A stretch of 30,456 nucleotides of DNA from TMED14 sp963925545 (GTDB lineage Bacteria > Bacteroidota > Bacteroidia > Flavobacteriales > Schleiferiaceae): the NCBI GenBank assembly GCA_963925545.1, contig CAWUSA010000022.1:1-30456 (forward strand), written 5' to 3'. A model generated the notes under the pieces. The model searched no databases. It worked only from the letters and a program-made list of their open reading frames with translations, and was not told the origin of the DNA. Position numbers and translations under genes: made by a program. Positions 23,330-30,456 of the stretch are shown here, one piece after another (the stretch's first letter is position 1; each line of letters opens with the position of its first letter).

Positions 23330-23876
23330 GAGTCAGACAGAAACCCAGTACAAGTCCGTTGTCGGAAAATGCCGAGAGCTTTTTTCAAAAAAGGCCCATG
23401 ATTATGGCACGGCTTGGCGCATCCTCCGCCTGCCATCCTTGACTGACCAGATTTACATCAAGGCACAACGTCTACGAAGTATTGAGGATGAGGGTGTGCA
23501 GAAGATAGATGACCCCATTGAGGGTGAATTCATGGGTATTTTAAATTATTCCATCATGGCATTGATTCAACTAGAGAAGGGGGTCGCCAATGAACCTGAC
23601 ATGACTGCAGAAGATGCATTGATCGATTATGATCGTCATGCTAGTGAGATTCTGGAGCTGATGATGGCAAAGAATCATGACTATGGTGAGGCATGGCGAG
23701 AGATGCGCTTAGGGTCCTTCACTGACCTGATTTTACAAAAACTTCTTCGAGTCAAGCAAATGGAAGACAACCAAGGGAAAACCCTTGCGAGTGAGGGCAT
23801 AGACGCCAATTACATGGACATGGTCAACTACGCAGCTTTTGCCTTGATCCAATTATCTGAATCTGATCAATCATGA
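23328..23876 (+). CDS. DUF1599 protein with two repeated domains
   Basis: A 182-residue soluble protein made of two copies of the same domain. Copy 1 (about residues 11-83) has KKAHDYGTAWRILRLPSLTD and MGILNYSIMALIQLE; copy 2 (about 106-177) has AKNHDYGEAWREMRLGSFTD and MDMVNYAAFALIQLS. DUF1599 is also called nucleotide modification associated domain 1 and is found in phage nucleotide-metabolism loci, but its activity in Bacteroidota housekeeping clusters is not known. The ATG shares bases with the divergent folP ATG. The stop overlaps the next ATG (ATGA). Confidence 0.85.
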   Translation: MSQTETQYKSVVGKCRELFSKKAHDYGTAWRILRLPSLTDQIYIKAQRLRSIEDEGVQKIDDPIEGEFMGILNYSIMALIQLEKGVANEPDMTAEDALIDYDRHASEILELMMAKNHDYGEAWREMRLGSFTDLILQKLLRVKQMEDNQGKTLASEGIDANYMDMVNYAAFALIQLSESDQS

Positions 23877-25006
23877 AAAACGTGACCCCCGCTTTAACCT
23901 GGCTTGCACGCATCCTTGTTGGTGCCTTGTTCATCTTTTCCGGTTTGATTAAGCTGAATGACCCGGTGGGCTTCAGTTTCAAGTTGGAAGAGTATTTTGG
24001 GGAAGATGTTTTGAATTTGCCCTTTTTGGCACCCATGGCTTTAGGTATTGCCGTTGTTGTTGTCATCTATGAAATTGTACTTGGTGTGTTGACCCTGATT
24101 GGTCAGTGGAAGCGATTCACATTGATTAGCCTCACTGGAATGATGGTTTTCTTCACCTTTTTAACCTTCTACTCAGCCTATTTTAATAAGGTGACAGATT
24201 GTGGTTGCTTCGGTGATGCCATTCCTTTGACCCCCTGGCAAAGTTTCTATAAGGATGTCATTTTGCTTGCCTTGATTGCCATGCTATGGATAGGAAGGAA
24301 GTCTCTTAAATCGATCACGCCATGGCGCGCCACCAATTTGATTGTGGCCATCACCATCGCGGCTTCTGCCATGTTTGCAGAACATGTACTGAATCATTTA
24401 CCGGTATGGGACTTCAGAGCCTACAAGCCAGGAACAGAAGTGCTGGAATCGCTCAAGAGCGCAGAAGAGCTCGGCTTAGAGGGGCCTCAATATGAAACCT
24501 ATTACACAATGGTTGGCCCCGACGCTCAACAAGAGGAGGTCTCAGGCACGGCCTACATTGAACAGAAGTGGTACAACAAGGAGGGCTGGGTCATGGATGA
24601 GGACGCAACATTCACTAAGCAAATCCGTGATGGTTATGAACCCCCAATTCATGATTTTTCCATTGAGCTTTTAGGTCAGGATGTCACAGACTCTGTGCTG
24701 CAAGTGGCTGAACAGTATTGGCTGGTGGCTTATGAATTCAGCTCCACAGATGAGGCGGCTTTGGATCGACTGGCCATGGAGTTGCAAATGCTTGCAGATG
24801 ACGGCATGTCAATCATTGGGATGACCTCAAGTTCAAGTGAGGCCATTGAAGCCATGCAGCAGCGCAGCGGTACAGACTTCCCATGGGCCATGATTGATGG
24901 CACTGCATTGAAGACCATCCTTAGAAGCAACCCCGGCGTAACCCACCTGAAAAATGGAATAATCGTGCAGCATTTCCATCACAACGATTTCCCCCCATTG
25001 CATTGA
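23873..25006 (+). CDS. BT_3928-type membrane protein (DoxX/MauE plus thioredoxin-like part)
   Basis: A 377-residue protein. The first 140-170 residues form a DoxX/MauE-like membrane domain: VGALFIFSGLIKLNDP after the first helix, three more helices, and a C110-G-C112 pair in KVTDCGCFGDAIPL. The remaining 200 residues are soluble. The last 100 (WLVAYEFSSTDEAALDRLAM, ... MIDGTALKTILRSNPGVTHLKNG) read as a degenerate thioredoxin fold without a CxxC. The layout matches the Bacteroidota family named BT_3928. A role in envelope thiol redox is likely from the DoxX part but unproven. It overlaps both neighbours by 1-4 bp. Confidence 0.85.
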   Translation: MKNVTPALTWLARILVGALFIFSGLIKLNDPVGFSFKLEEYFGEDVLNLPFLAPMALGIAVVVVIYEIVLGVLTLIGQWKRFTLISLTGMMVFFTFLTFYSAYFNKVTDCGCFGDAIPLTPWQSFYKDVILLALIAMLWIGRKSLKSITPWRATNLIVAITIAASAMFAEHVLNHLPVWDFRAYKPGTEVLESLKSAEELGLEGPQYETYYTMVGPDAQQEEVSGTAYIEQKWYNKEGWVMDEDATFTKQIRDGYEPPIHDFSIELLGQDVTDSVLQVAEQYWLVAYEFSSTDEAALDRLAMELQMLADDGMSIIGMTSSSSEAIEAMQQRSGTDFPWAMIDGTALKTILRSNPGVTHLKNGIIVQHFHHNDFPPLH

Positions 25007-26019
25007 TGGCGATTTTGCCTGCATTGAAGAAATTGGCGCAAAGCCTCTTGGTTTTATGGGGTGTTGCCACCTTGGTGTTTTTTCTTTTTCACATGGTGTC
25101 AGGTGATCCTGCCCGGATGATGCTGGGCCAAGTAGAAGATCCGGTGGCTCTGGAGGCATTGAGGGCGGCCTACGGTTTAGATCAACCCTTGTTGGTTCAA
25201 TATGGCCATTACCTGCATGGACTGAGTCCCTGGGGTGTGCAACCTGATGGGGGTCTAGGGTTCAAGGCCATTGATATGCAAACGTCCTACCAACAGCGCG
25301 GGGTTCCAGTCACCAAATTGCTGGCTGAAACGTTGCCGCAAACAGGCTTGCTAGCGATCTTGTCAATGACCTTTGCTTTGCTTTTAGGCATCCCCTTAGG
25401 TATGTCTGCAGCCTTGAAGCCAAACACCTGGTGGGATCGGGCAGTGGTATTGCTTTCAACATCGGGCATGGCCTTACCATCATTTTTTTCTGCAGTCTTG
25501 ATTGCTTGGTTTTTTGGTTTTGTCTTAGCCCCTTGGACAGGTTTATCCATGACGGGAGGCTTGATTGAGTTGGATGATTTTGGCGAGGGTGAAGTGTGGC
25601 AATGGAAGCATGCCATTTTGCCAACCTTGACTTTAGGGATCCGTCCCTTGGGGGTGATTGCACAGATGATGCGAAGCTCAGCTTTGGAAGTGATGTCTCA
25701 GGATTATGTGAGAACAGCCTATGCGAAAGGTTTATCCAAGGCCTTGGTCTTGCGCCGCCATGTATTCAGAAATGCACTGAACCCTATGGTCACAACAGTT
25801 TCAGGTTGGCTAGCTGGCCTGTTTTCTGGGGCAGTTTTTGTTGAGACGGTCTTTGGGTGGCATGGCACGGGCAAGTTGATGGTGGACGCGTTAGAGTCGA
25901 GGGATTTTCCTTTGGTGATGGGTTGTGTGTTGTCGTTGTCAGCTGTGTTTGTGGTCATTCAACTGCTGGTTGACCTGTCTTACCAGTGGATTGATCCACG
26001 GTTGCAGAAGCCATCCTAG
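25006..26019 (+). CDS. ABC transporter permease, DppB/OppB type
   Basis: An inner-membrane permease of 337 residues from the peptide/nickel importer class. The N-terminal GVATLVFFLFHMVSGDPARMMLG, the periplasmic region and LRAAYGLDQPLLVQYGHYL are hallmarks of DppB-type proteins. The binding-protein-dependent transport domain follows (about 105-330); the ATPase-contacting loop reads VRTAYAKGLSKALVLRRHVFRNAL. The partner permease, ATPases and binding protein are not in the window, so the rest of the transporter must be elsewhere. The ATG shares one base with the preceding TGA. Confidence 0.9.
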   Translation: MAILPALKKLAQSLLVLWGVATLVFFLFHMVSGDPARMMLGQVEDPVALEALRAAYGLDQPLLVQYGHYLHGLSPWGVQPDGGLGFKAIDMQTSYQQRGVPVTKLLAETLPQTGLLAILSMTFALLLGIPLGMSAALKPNTWWDRAVVLLSTSGMALPSFFSAVLIAWFFGFVLAPWTGLSMTGGLIELDDFGEGEVWQWKHAILPTLTLGIRPLGVIAQMMRSSALEVMSQDYVRTAYAKGLSKALVLRRHVFRNALNPMVTTVSGWLAGLFSGAVFVETVFGWHGTGKLMVDALESRDFPLVMGCVLSLSAVFVVIQLLVDLSYQWIDPRLQKPS

Positions 26020-26069
26020 CTGTTTGGTATTTTTGATGGACTTTTGCAATTCAAATAGCTGAAGAAAAC

Positions 26070-26834
26070 ATGGGTAGAAAGAAGGTATTGGCAGGCAATT
26101 GGAAGATGAACACCTCACCAGAGGAGGGCCTGGCATTGCTGCAGGCCTTGAAAGCCAATTTGCACCCCACAGACTCACTGGAGGTTTATGTCGCACCACC
26201 CCATGTGCAATTGCAACAAGCCGTTGAGCTTTTGCGTGAAAAACCCAATTTCTATGTAGCTGCGCAAGATGCAAGGGCTGAAGTTTCAGGCGCTTTCACG
26301 GGAGATGTGTCCATCAGCATGTTGGCAGCCATGGCTGTTGATGCTGTCATTGTAGGGCATAGCGAGCGACGTTTGCATCACCAAGAAAGCGATGCAGTGG
26401 TCAATGCAAAAATGCACGCGGCACTTGCCGCAGGCATGAGGCCCATTGTCTGTGTGGGAGAAAACCTTGATGTCCGCCAAGCGGGCAATCACTTGGACCA
26501 TGTGTGGGAGCAGCTTAACGCAAGCATTCAAGGCTTAGATAGCAAGCATTTCAATGACATCATCATTGCCTATGAGCCAGTATGGGCCATCGGAACCGGT
26601 GAGGTTGCAAGTCCTGAACAAGCTCAAGCCATGCATCAGCACCTTCGCAATCAGTTGGCATCTGTCTATGGCAGTGATGCCGCAGGAATACCCCTGTTGT
26701 ACGGCGGGTCATGCAAGCCATCCAATGCCAATGCACTGTTTGCACAAGATGATGTGGATGGCGGCTTGATTGGTGGGGCTGCCCTTAAGGTGAGCGATTT
26801 CCATCCGTTGTTTGAAAGCTTGAAAAACGCTTAA
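26070..26834 (+). CDS. tpiA: Triose-phosphate isomerase
   Basis: Interconverts dihydroxyacetone phosphate and glyceraldehyde 3-phosphate in glycolysis. The 254-residue TIM barrel holds the catalytic Lys12 (GNWKMN), His97 (VGHSERR) and Glu169 (AYEPVWAIGTG), with phosphate-binding YGGS and GLIGGAAL near the end. The loop AAQDARAEVSGAFTGDVS keeps the family pattern but has Asp for the usual Asn. It is 50 bp from the permease gene and 2 bp from prmA. Confidence 0.97.
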   Translation: MGRKKVLAGNWKMNTSPEEGLALLQALKANLHPTDSLEVYVAPPHVQLQQAVELLREKPNFYVAAQDARAEVSGAFTGDVSISMLAAMAVDAVIVGHSERRLHHQESDAVVNAKMHAALAAGMRPIVCVGENLDVRQAGNHLDHVWEQLNASIQGLDSKHFNDIIIAYEPVWAIGTGEVASPEQAQAMHQHLRNQLASVYGSDAAGIPLLYGGSCKPSNANALFAQDDVDGGLIGGAALKVSDFHPLFESLKNA

Positions 26835-26836
26835 AC

Positions 26837-27694
26837 ATGCGCTATTTGGCATTGACCTTTCTCATGGAAGAAGGTGACCCGCGAAGGGAAGTCATCATGG
26901 CAGACTTTGACGGTTTACCCATTGAGACAGTCACCGATGATGCCAGCTGCTTGATGGCTTACATCCCTGAAAATGCCTTCACATCCTTGAATGACATCAA
27001 ATTCCCCCTGGCCAATGCCATCGAGACAGTCACCTTTGATCATGCATGGATTGCTCATCAAAATTGGAATGCCATCTGGGAATCCCAGTTCGAACCCATT
27101 GCCATTGAGCAATCACTGTTGTTGAGGGCGCCATTCCATGATGACACAAAGGATGAGGACTTCACTTTTGTCATAGAAATGATGCCAAAGATGGCGTTTG
27201 GCACGGGCCATCACCCGACGACCTACCTCATGCTTGAGCGCATGCTTAGCCAGCCAGTTAACGGCTTACGCATGTTGGATATGGGTTGTGGTACGGCAGT
27301 TTTATCTGTCCTGGGATGCCTGCAAAAGGCCAGTCAGGTTGTTGGAATTGAGCTGGATGCCCATGCTGCGGACAATGCCAGAGAAATTGTCCTGAACAAT
27401 GGTGTTGAGGCACAATGCGAGATCCTTACCGGGGATGCCAGTTTGCTAGAGACCCAAACACCCTTTGATGTGATCTATGCCAACATCAACAGAAATGTCC
27501 TATTGGCGGACTTACCAGCCTATGCTATGGTGTCTAAGGCCGGAACCATGCTGCATTTGAGCGGATTTTACCCCAGCGACGTTGCGCAGCTGAAGGCCCG
27601 TGCAAAAGATTGTGGATATCATCCCCTCACTGAGGCGAAAAACCAGGCATGGATGCAGCTTACCTTGAGGTATGATGCACCTGGGGATTCATAG
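26837..27694 (+). CDS. prmA: Ribosomal protein L11 methyltransferase
   Basis: A 285-residue SAM-dependent enzyme that methylates ribosomal protein L11. The N-terminal substrate domain (1-95) is followed by the PrmA signature MAFGTGHHPTT (119-129), the SAM-binding motif LDMGCGTAVLSVLG (147-160), VGIELDAHA and the catalytic-loop motif ANINRNVLL. Gly is replaced by Ala in the usual GCGTGVL. It starts 2 bp after tpiA, and the next gene begins inside its last codons. Confidence 0.93.
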   Translation: MRYLALTFLMEEGDPRREVIMADFDGLPIETVTDDASCLMAYIPENAFTSLNDIKFPLANAIETVTFDHAWIAHQNWNAIWESQFEPIAIEQSLLLRAPFHDDTKDEDFTFVIEMMPKMAFGTGHHPTTYLMLERMLSQPVNGLRMLDMGCGTAVLSVLGCLQKASQVVGIELDAHAADNAREIVLNNGVEAQCEILTGDASLLETQTPFDVIYANINRNVLLADLPAYAMVSKAGTMLHLSGFYPSDVAQLKARAKDCGYHPLTEAKNQAWMQLTLRYDAPGDS

Positions 27695-30456
27695 CAAAGG
27701 ATTACTTGCCAAACGGCTCCGTTTTGCGGGCCTGATTTGCTGGCTTCTCATGGCTACACCAAGTCATGCGCAAGTCCGTTCATTCAGTGAAGGAGAGGAC
27801 TTCAGCAAGGATTTTACCCGACACATGCAATTCGTGATGACCAAGCAGGATGCCGCTTCTTGGCTCACGACCTGGTCAACAGTGCATGCAGATTCTGCAT
27901 GGTCCATTGATCAACGACTGGCTTTTCAGGCAGCAGCTAGGAATATTTTGAGAAAGCGAATCCTGAATGCGGAATCGTGGCAAGCATTGATTGACTGCAT
28001 GCGTTATTGGGCAGATGTCACGGGCGAAGTGACTCAAGCGCAGGGTGACCGGTGGTTTGCACAAACGGTTAATCAATCCAAGCAATTATCGCGCAAAGGC
28101 ATGGAGCAGTACTTGCATACGGCGATCGGATTGACGGATTTGACCAAGCAAGGACCGATTCGTTTGTACGATTTCAATGGCTTGAGTTGGTGGCTTGTAG
28201 ATGGGGAAATAGCATTAGCAGATGCTGACCCGGAAAAGCCAGATGACCTGCTGCGTTACCAGATCATTCATGGCAGCTTGCTGGGGCTTGCAAAGGGTGA
28301 CAGCACGGTCATTGATTCTTTGTATGCGACCTACGACCCCTTGACGCAAGATTTGCAGGCTACCTCAGGTGAGGTGCATTGGCTTCGTGCAGGTTTTGCA
28401 CCGGGTGAGCTCTATGCCGTGTTGGGTCCATGGTCAACCAACCTTCGACGCTATGGCTTTGCTGTTGAGGGCGCAACCTTGCATAGCAGCTTGTATGTAC
28501 CTGAACCCCAGGTGGGTCATTTTGAAGAGCGGTTGACAGGCCGAACCATGGATGAAAAGGCTGTCTTTCCCCGTTTCACCTGTGATGCCATGGATTTATC
28601 CATCAAAGATTTCTTCGATCAAGTGGACTACCAAGGTGGCTTTTCGGTGATTGGACAAAAATTCTTCGCCTCAGGTTCTGAATCACAGCCCGCACATTTC
28701 ACCTTTTGGTATGACAGTTTGAAGGTGTTGGACCTCCGTTCAGATCGCTTCATCATTCGGCCTCAGGGCTTGCTGAGTAAATCGGCCATGGTCAGTTTGA
28801 AATTGGGCAAAGAAGACTCCCTTCACCACTTGCAATCCACGGTCCGTTACGACCCTTCAACTCGCTTGCTTCAGATCAACCGACCCAATAGAGGTCTGTC
28901 TCTGACTCCCTTTTCAGACAGCTACCACAATTTGGTGATTGATCTGGATCAGATCCAATGGCGGACCAATGAGCCACAAGTTTACCTTGGGGGATTGAAC
29001 ATGGGTAGCGGAAGTCCCATGGTCCTTGAAAGTAGAGAGTATTATCGCAATGAGCGATTCATTGCCTTGCAAGGTCTGGATTTGGAAAACCCCCTGACTA
29101 AGCTGTCTGAAGTCGCTGCGTCCAGCGACAATGTACCGATGACCCTTTACCAAGTAGCGGTTTCCATGGAGATGTCCATGGAACATTGTGAGTTGTTGAT
29201 GTTGGAGTTGGCCATTCAGCAATTTGTCACCTACGACCCGATAACAAGCATGGTTGAGGTCCTGAATAAAACCCACCACTATGTGCTGAATAGAAAAGGG
29301 AAGCGCGATTACGATGTGATTCGTTTTGTGTCGGAGGTTGCCACAGGGATGAACGCTAGAATCAACCTGCTAGACTTCAACATGGAAGTGATGGGGGTGA
29401 GGGTTATTGCTTTGAGTGACAGCCAGAAGGTGGCTATCATTCCATCGTCTCGAACCATTCTGATTCGCAAGGGGATGGCCTTCGATTTTGATGGACGCAT
29501 TGAGGCGGGGCGATTCACCTTTTATGGCCGTCAACACCGCTTTAACTATGAGCTGTTCCAGTTTCAAATGCCAACCATTGACAGCATGCGATTCAAGGTC
29601 TTAGCCTTTGAGCGCAACGCTAATGGTTTAAGGCCTCTGGTTCAGGTAAAGAATACCATACAAGACATTTCTGGCGAGCTGTGGATTGATGACCCTAACA
29701 ACAAATCCTCCAACCAGTACTTCCCTCAATACCCCATATTTACCGCGGCTAAATCGGCTAGAATTTATTATGATAGAGCCTATGGTGGTATTTATCCAAA
29801 GCAAGACTTCTTTGTCAATATCAAGCCTTTTCAGATTGACTCACTGGACAACACCTCAACGGAAGGTCTTGCCTTTGATGGCACCTTTGTGAGTGCAGGC
29901 ATTTTCCCTGATAGACCTCAAATGATTCGGGTTCAGCGTGACTATTCGCTTGGATTCACTGAATCAACGGGTGATGCCGGATGGCAAGCATTTGAATCCA
30001 GGGGCAATGCTGCTGGCACCGTTCAACTCACCATGTCTGGATTGACACTGGATGGCGATTTAACCTACCAACGTGCCTTGGGTCAAAGCACAAAGTTTGA
30101 CATATTTCCTGACAGCGTTCGCGGTCGCGGTGTCTTTGATTTGACAGCTTTACCTGGTCCGGAAAGGGGTGGAGGGCATCCCTCAGCACACGGTGATGAT
30201 GCATCCATGCATTGGCTACCCTACGCAAGCTCTTGGCAGTCCCAATCGCGTTCAATGCCATTTGACAGCTACCCGAGTCGCCCAATGAAAGTCACAGGCC
30301 GATTAACCTATGGCGATGACCGCCTTACTGCAAAGGGTTTGCTGGCATTCAATGATGCAGAGCTGCAGGGCAGGCGCATTCGGTTGAATGCCTCCTGGTT
30401 GCAATCCCCTTATGTGAGTTTTAGGGTGAGGGCAAATGCGGATAGTGAATGGGGAT
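27672..30456 (+). CDS. Very large secreted protein, unknown function (3' partial)
   Basis: An uninterrupted frame from ATG 27672 (or 27675) to the window edge, at least 928 residues. A signal peptide with basic start and the core GLICWLLMATPSHAQ is cleaved after about residue 33-34. The first 120 mature residues look helical with many Trp. The rest is rich in beta-strand patterns with repeated aromatic and Asp/Asn turns, for example MGVRVIALSDSQKVAIIPS and RIEAGRFTFYGRQHRFNYE. No catalytic motif or known domain is recognised. It resembles large conserved Bacteroidota envelope proteins without a name. It overlaps prmA by 23 bp, so it is part of the same operon. The C-terminus, and any T9SS tail, lies outside. 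Confidence 0.85.
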   Translation, partial: MMHLGIHSKGLLAKRLRFAGLICWLLMATPSHAQVRSFSEGEDFSKDFTRHMQFVMTKQDAASWLTTWSTVHADSAWSIDQRLAFQAAARNILRKRILNAESWQALIDCMRYWADVTGEVTQAQGDRWFAQTVNQSKQLSRKGMEQYLHTAIGLTDLTKQGPIRLYDFNGLSWWLVDGEIALADADPEKPDDLLRYQIIHGSLLGLAKGDSTVIDSLYATYDPLTQDLQATSGEVHWLRAGFAPGELYAVLGPWSTNLRRYGFAVEGATLHSSLYVPEPQVGHFEERLTGRTMDEKAVFPRFTCDAMDLSIKDFFDQVDYQGGFSVIGQKFFASGSESQPAHFTFWYDSLKVLDLRSDRFIIRPQGLLSKSAMVSLKLGKEDSLHHLQSTVRYDPSTRLLQINRPNRGLSLTPFSDSYHNLVIDLDQIQWRTNEPQVYLGGLNMGSGSPMVLESREYYRNERFIALQGLDLENPLTKLSEVAASSDNVPMTLYQVAVSMEMSMEHCELLMLELAIQQFVTYDPITSMVEVLNKTHHYVLNRKGKRDYDVIRFVSEVATGMNARINLLDFNMEVMGVRVIALSDSQKVAIIPSSRTILIRKGMAFDFDGRIEAGRFTFYGRQHRFNYELFQFQMPTIDSMRFKVLAFERNANGLRPLVQVKNTIQDISGELWIDDPNNKSSNQYFPQYPIFTAAKSARIYYDRAYGGIYPKQDFFVNIKPFQIDSLDNTSTEGLAFDGTFVSAGIFPDRPQMIRVQRDYSLGFTESTGDAGWQAFESRGNAAGTVQLTMSGLTLDGDLTYQRALGQSTKFDIFPDSVRGRGVFDLTALPGPERGGGHPSAHGDDASMHWLPYASSWQSQSRSMPFDSYPSRPMKVTGRLTYGDDRLTAKGLLAFNDAELQGRRIRLNASWLQSPYVSFRVRANADSEWG

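Noticed and set aside
27876..30285. Several minus-strand frames of 60-120 codons
   Set aside because: All are antisense to the long secreted-protein frame, which has a signal peptide and stays open for over 900 codons.
1..30456. Prophage, transposon or defence island
   Set aside because: No integrase, transposase, recombinase, phage structural gene, toxin-antitoxin pair or restriction enzyme was seen. Gene content is housekeeping throughout, and no attachment-site duplication at the tRNA was found.

Overview
The window looks like a chromosomal segment of a Bacteroidota bacterium, most likely a free-living aquatic flavobacterial or cryomorph-type relative. Reasons: a type IX secretion C-terminal signal at the left edge; a TonB-dependent receptor with a CarboxypepD-type domain followed by a DUF4249-type lipoprotein; Bacteroidota-type promoters (TAnnTTTG -7 boxes) and weak Shine-Dalgarno sequences; an RGG-tailed DEAD-box helicase; a BT_3928-type DoxX protein; and a ComEC without its hydrolase domain.

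Layout. 1-160: end of a T9SS cargo gene and its terminator. 164-4150: Smr-domain protein, RNase P RNA (rnpB), DEAD-box helicase, thioredoxin reductase on the minus strand, and tRNA-Pro(GGG). 4180-8200: TonB-dependent receptor, DUF4249-like lipoprotein and MsrB in one tight operon. 8290-9310: two small secreted or lipoprotein genes on the minus strand. 9310-10316: about 1 kb without a credible gene, most of which reads as one very large folded RNA ending in a perfect terminator. 10317-15297 (minus): an FAD-dependent amine oxidase-like protein, then a peptide-use pair (POT-family transporter and DPP-IV). 15317-16735: GlcD-like FAD oxidase, convergent with a YugP-type membrane metallopeptidase. 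17490-22527: surE, a small membrane protein, lpxB, SpoIID/LytB and comEC, closely spaced or overlapping. 22463-23329 (minus): folP, whose 3' end overlaps comEC and whose start codon interlocks with the next plus-strand gene. 23328-30456: DUF1599, DoxX/thioredoxin-like protein, DppB-like permease, tpiA, prmA, and a secreted protein of more than 900 residues that runs off the window.

Most genes are housekeeping: RNA processing, redox repair (trxB, msrB), peptide scavenging, folate, lipid A, glycolysis and ribosomal-protein methylation. The stand-out signal is the 9.5-10.3 kb region. It contains at least nine short helices capped by the same GCAA loop, helices capped by GAAA, GGAA and UUCG loops, two nested multi-branch junctions and an exact duplicated hairpin module. 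This resembles the large ornate bacterial RNAs such as GOLLD and ROOL, but I cannot assign it to a known family. A second tier of observations concerns promoters: a mirror-symmetric divergent promoter between trxB and tRNA-Pro, and -7 boxes placed so close to start codons that several mRNAs should be leaderless.
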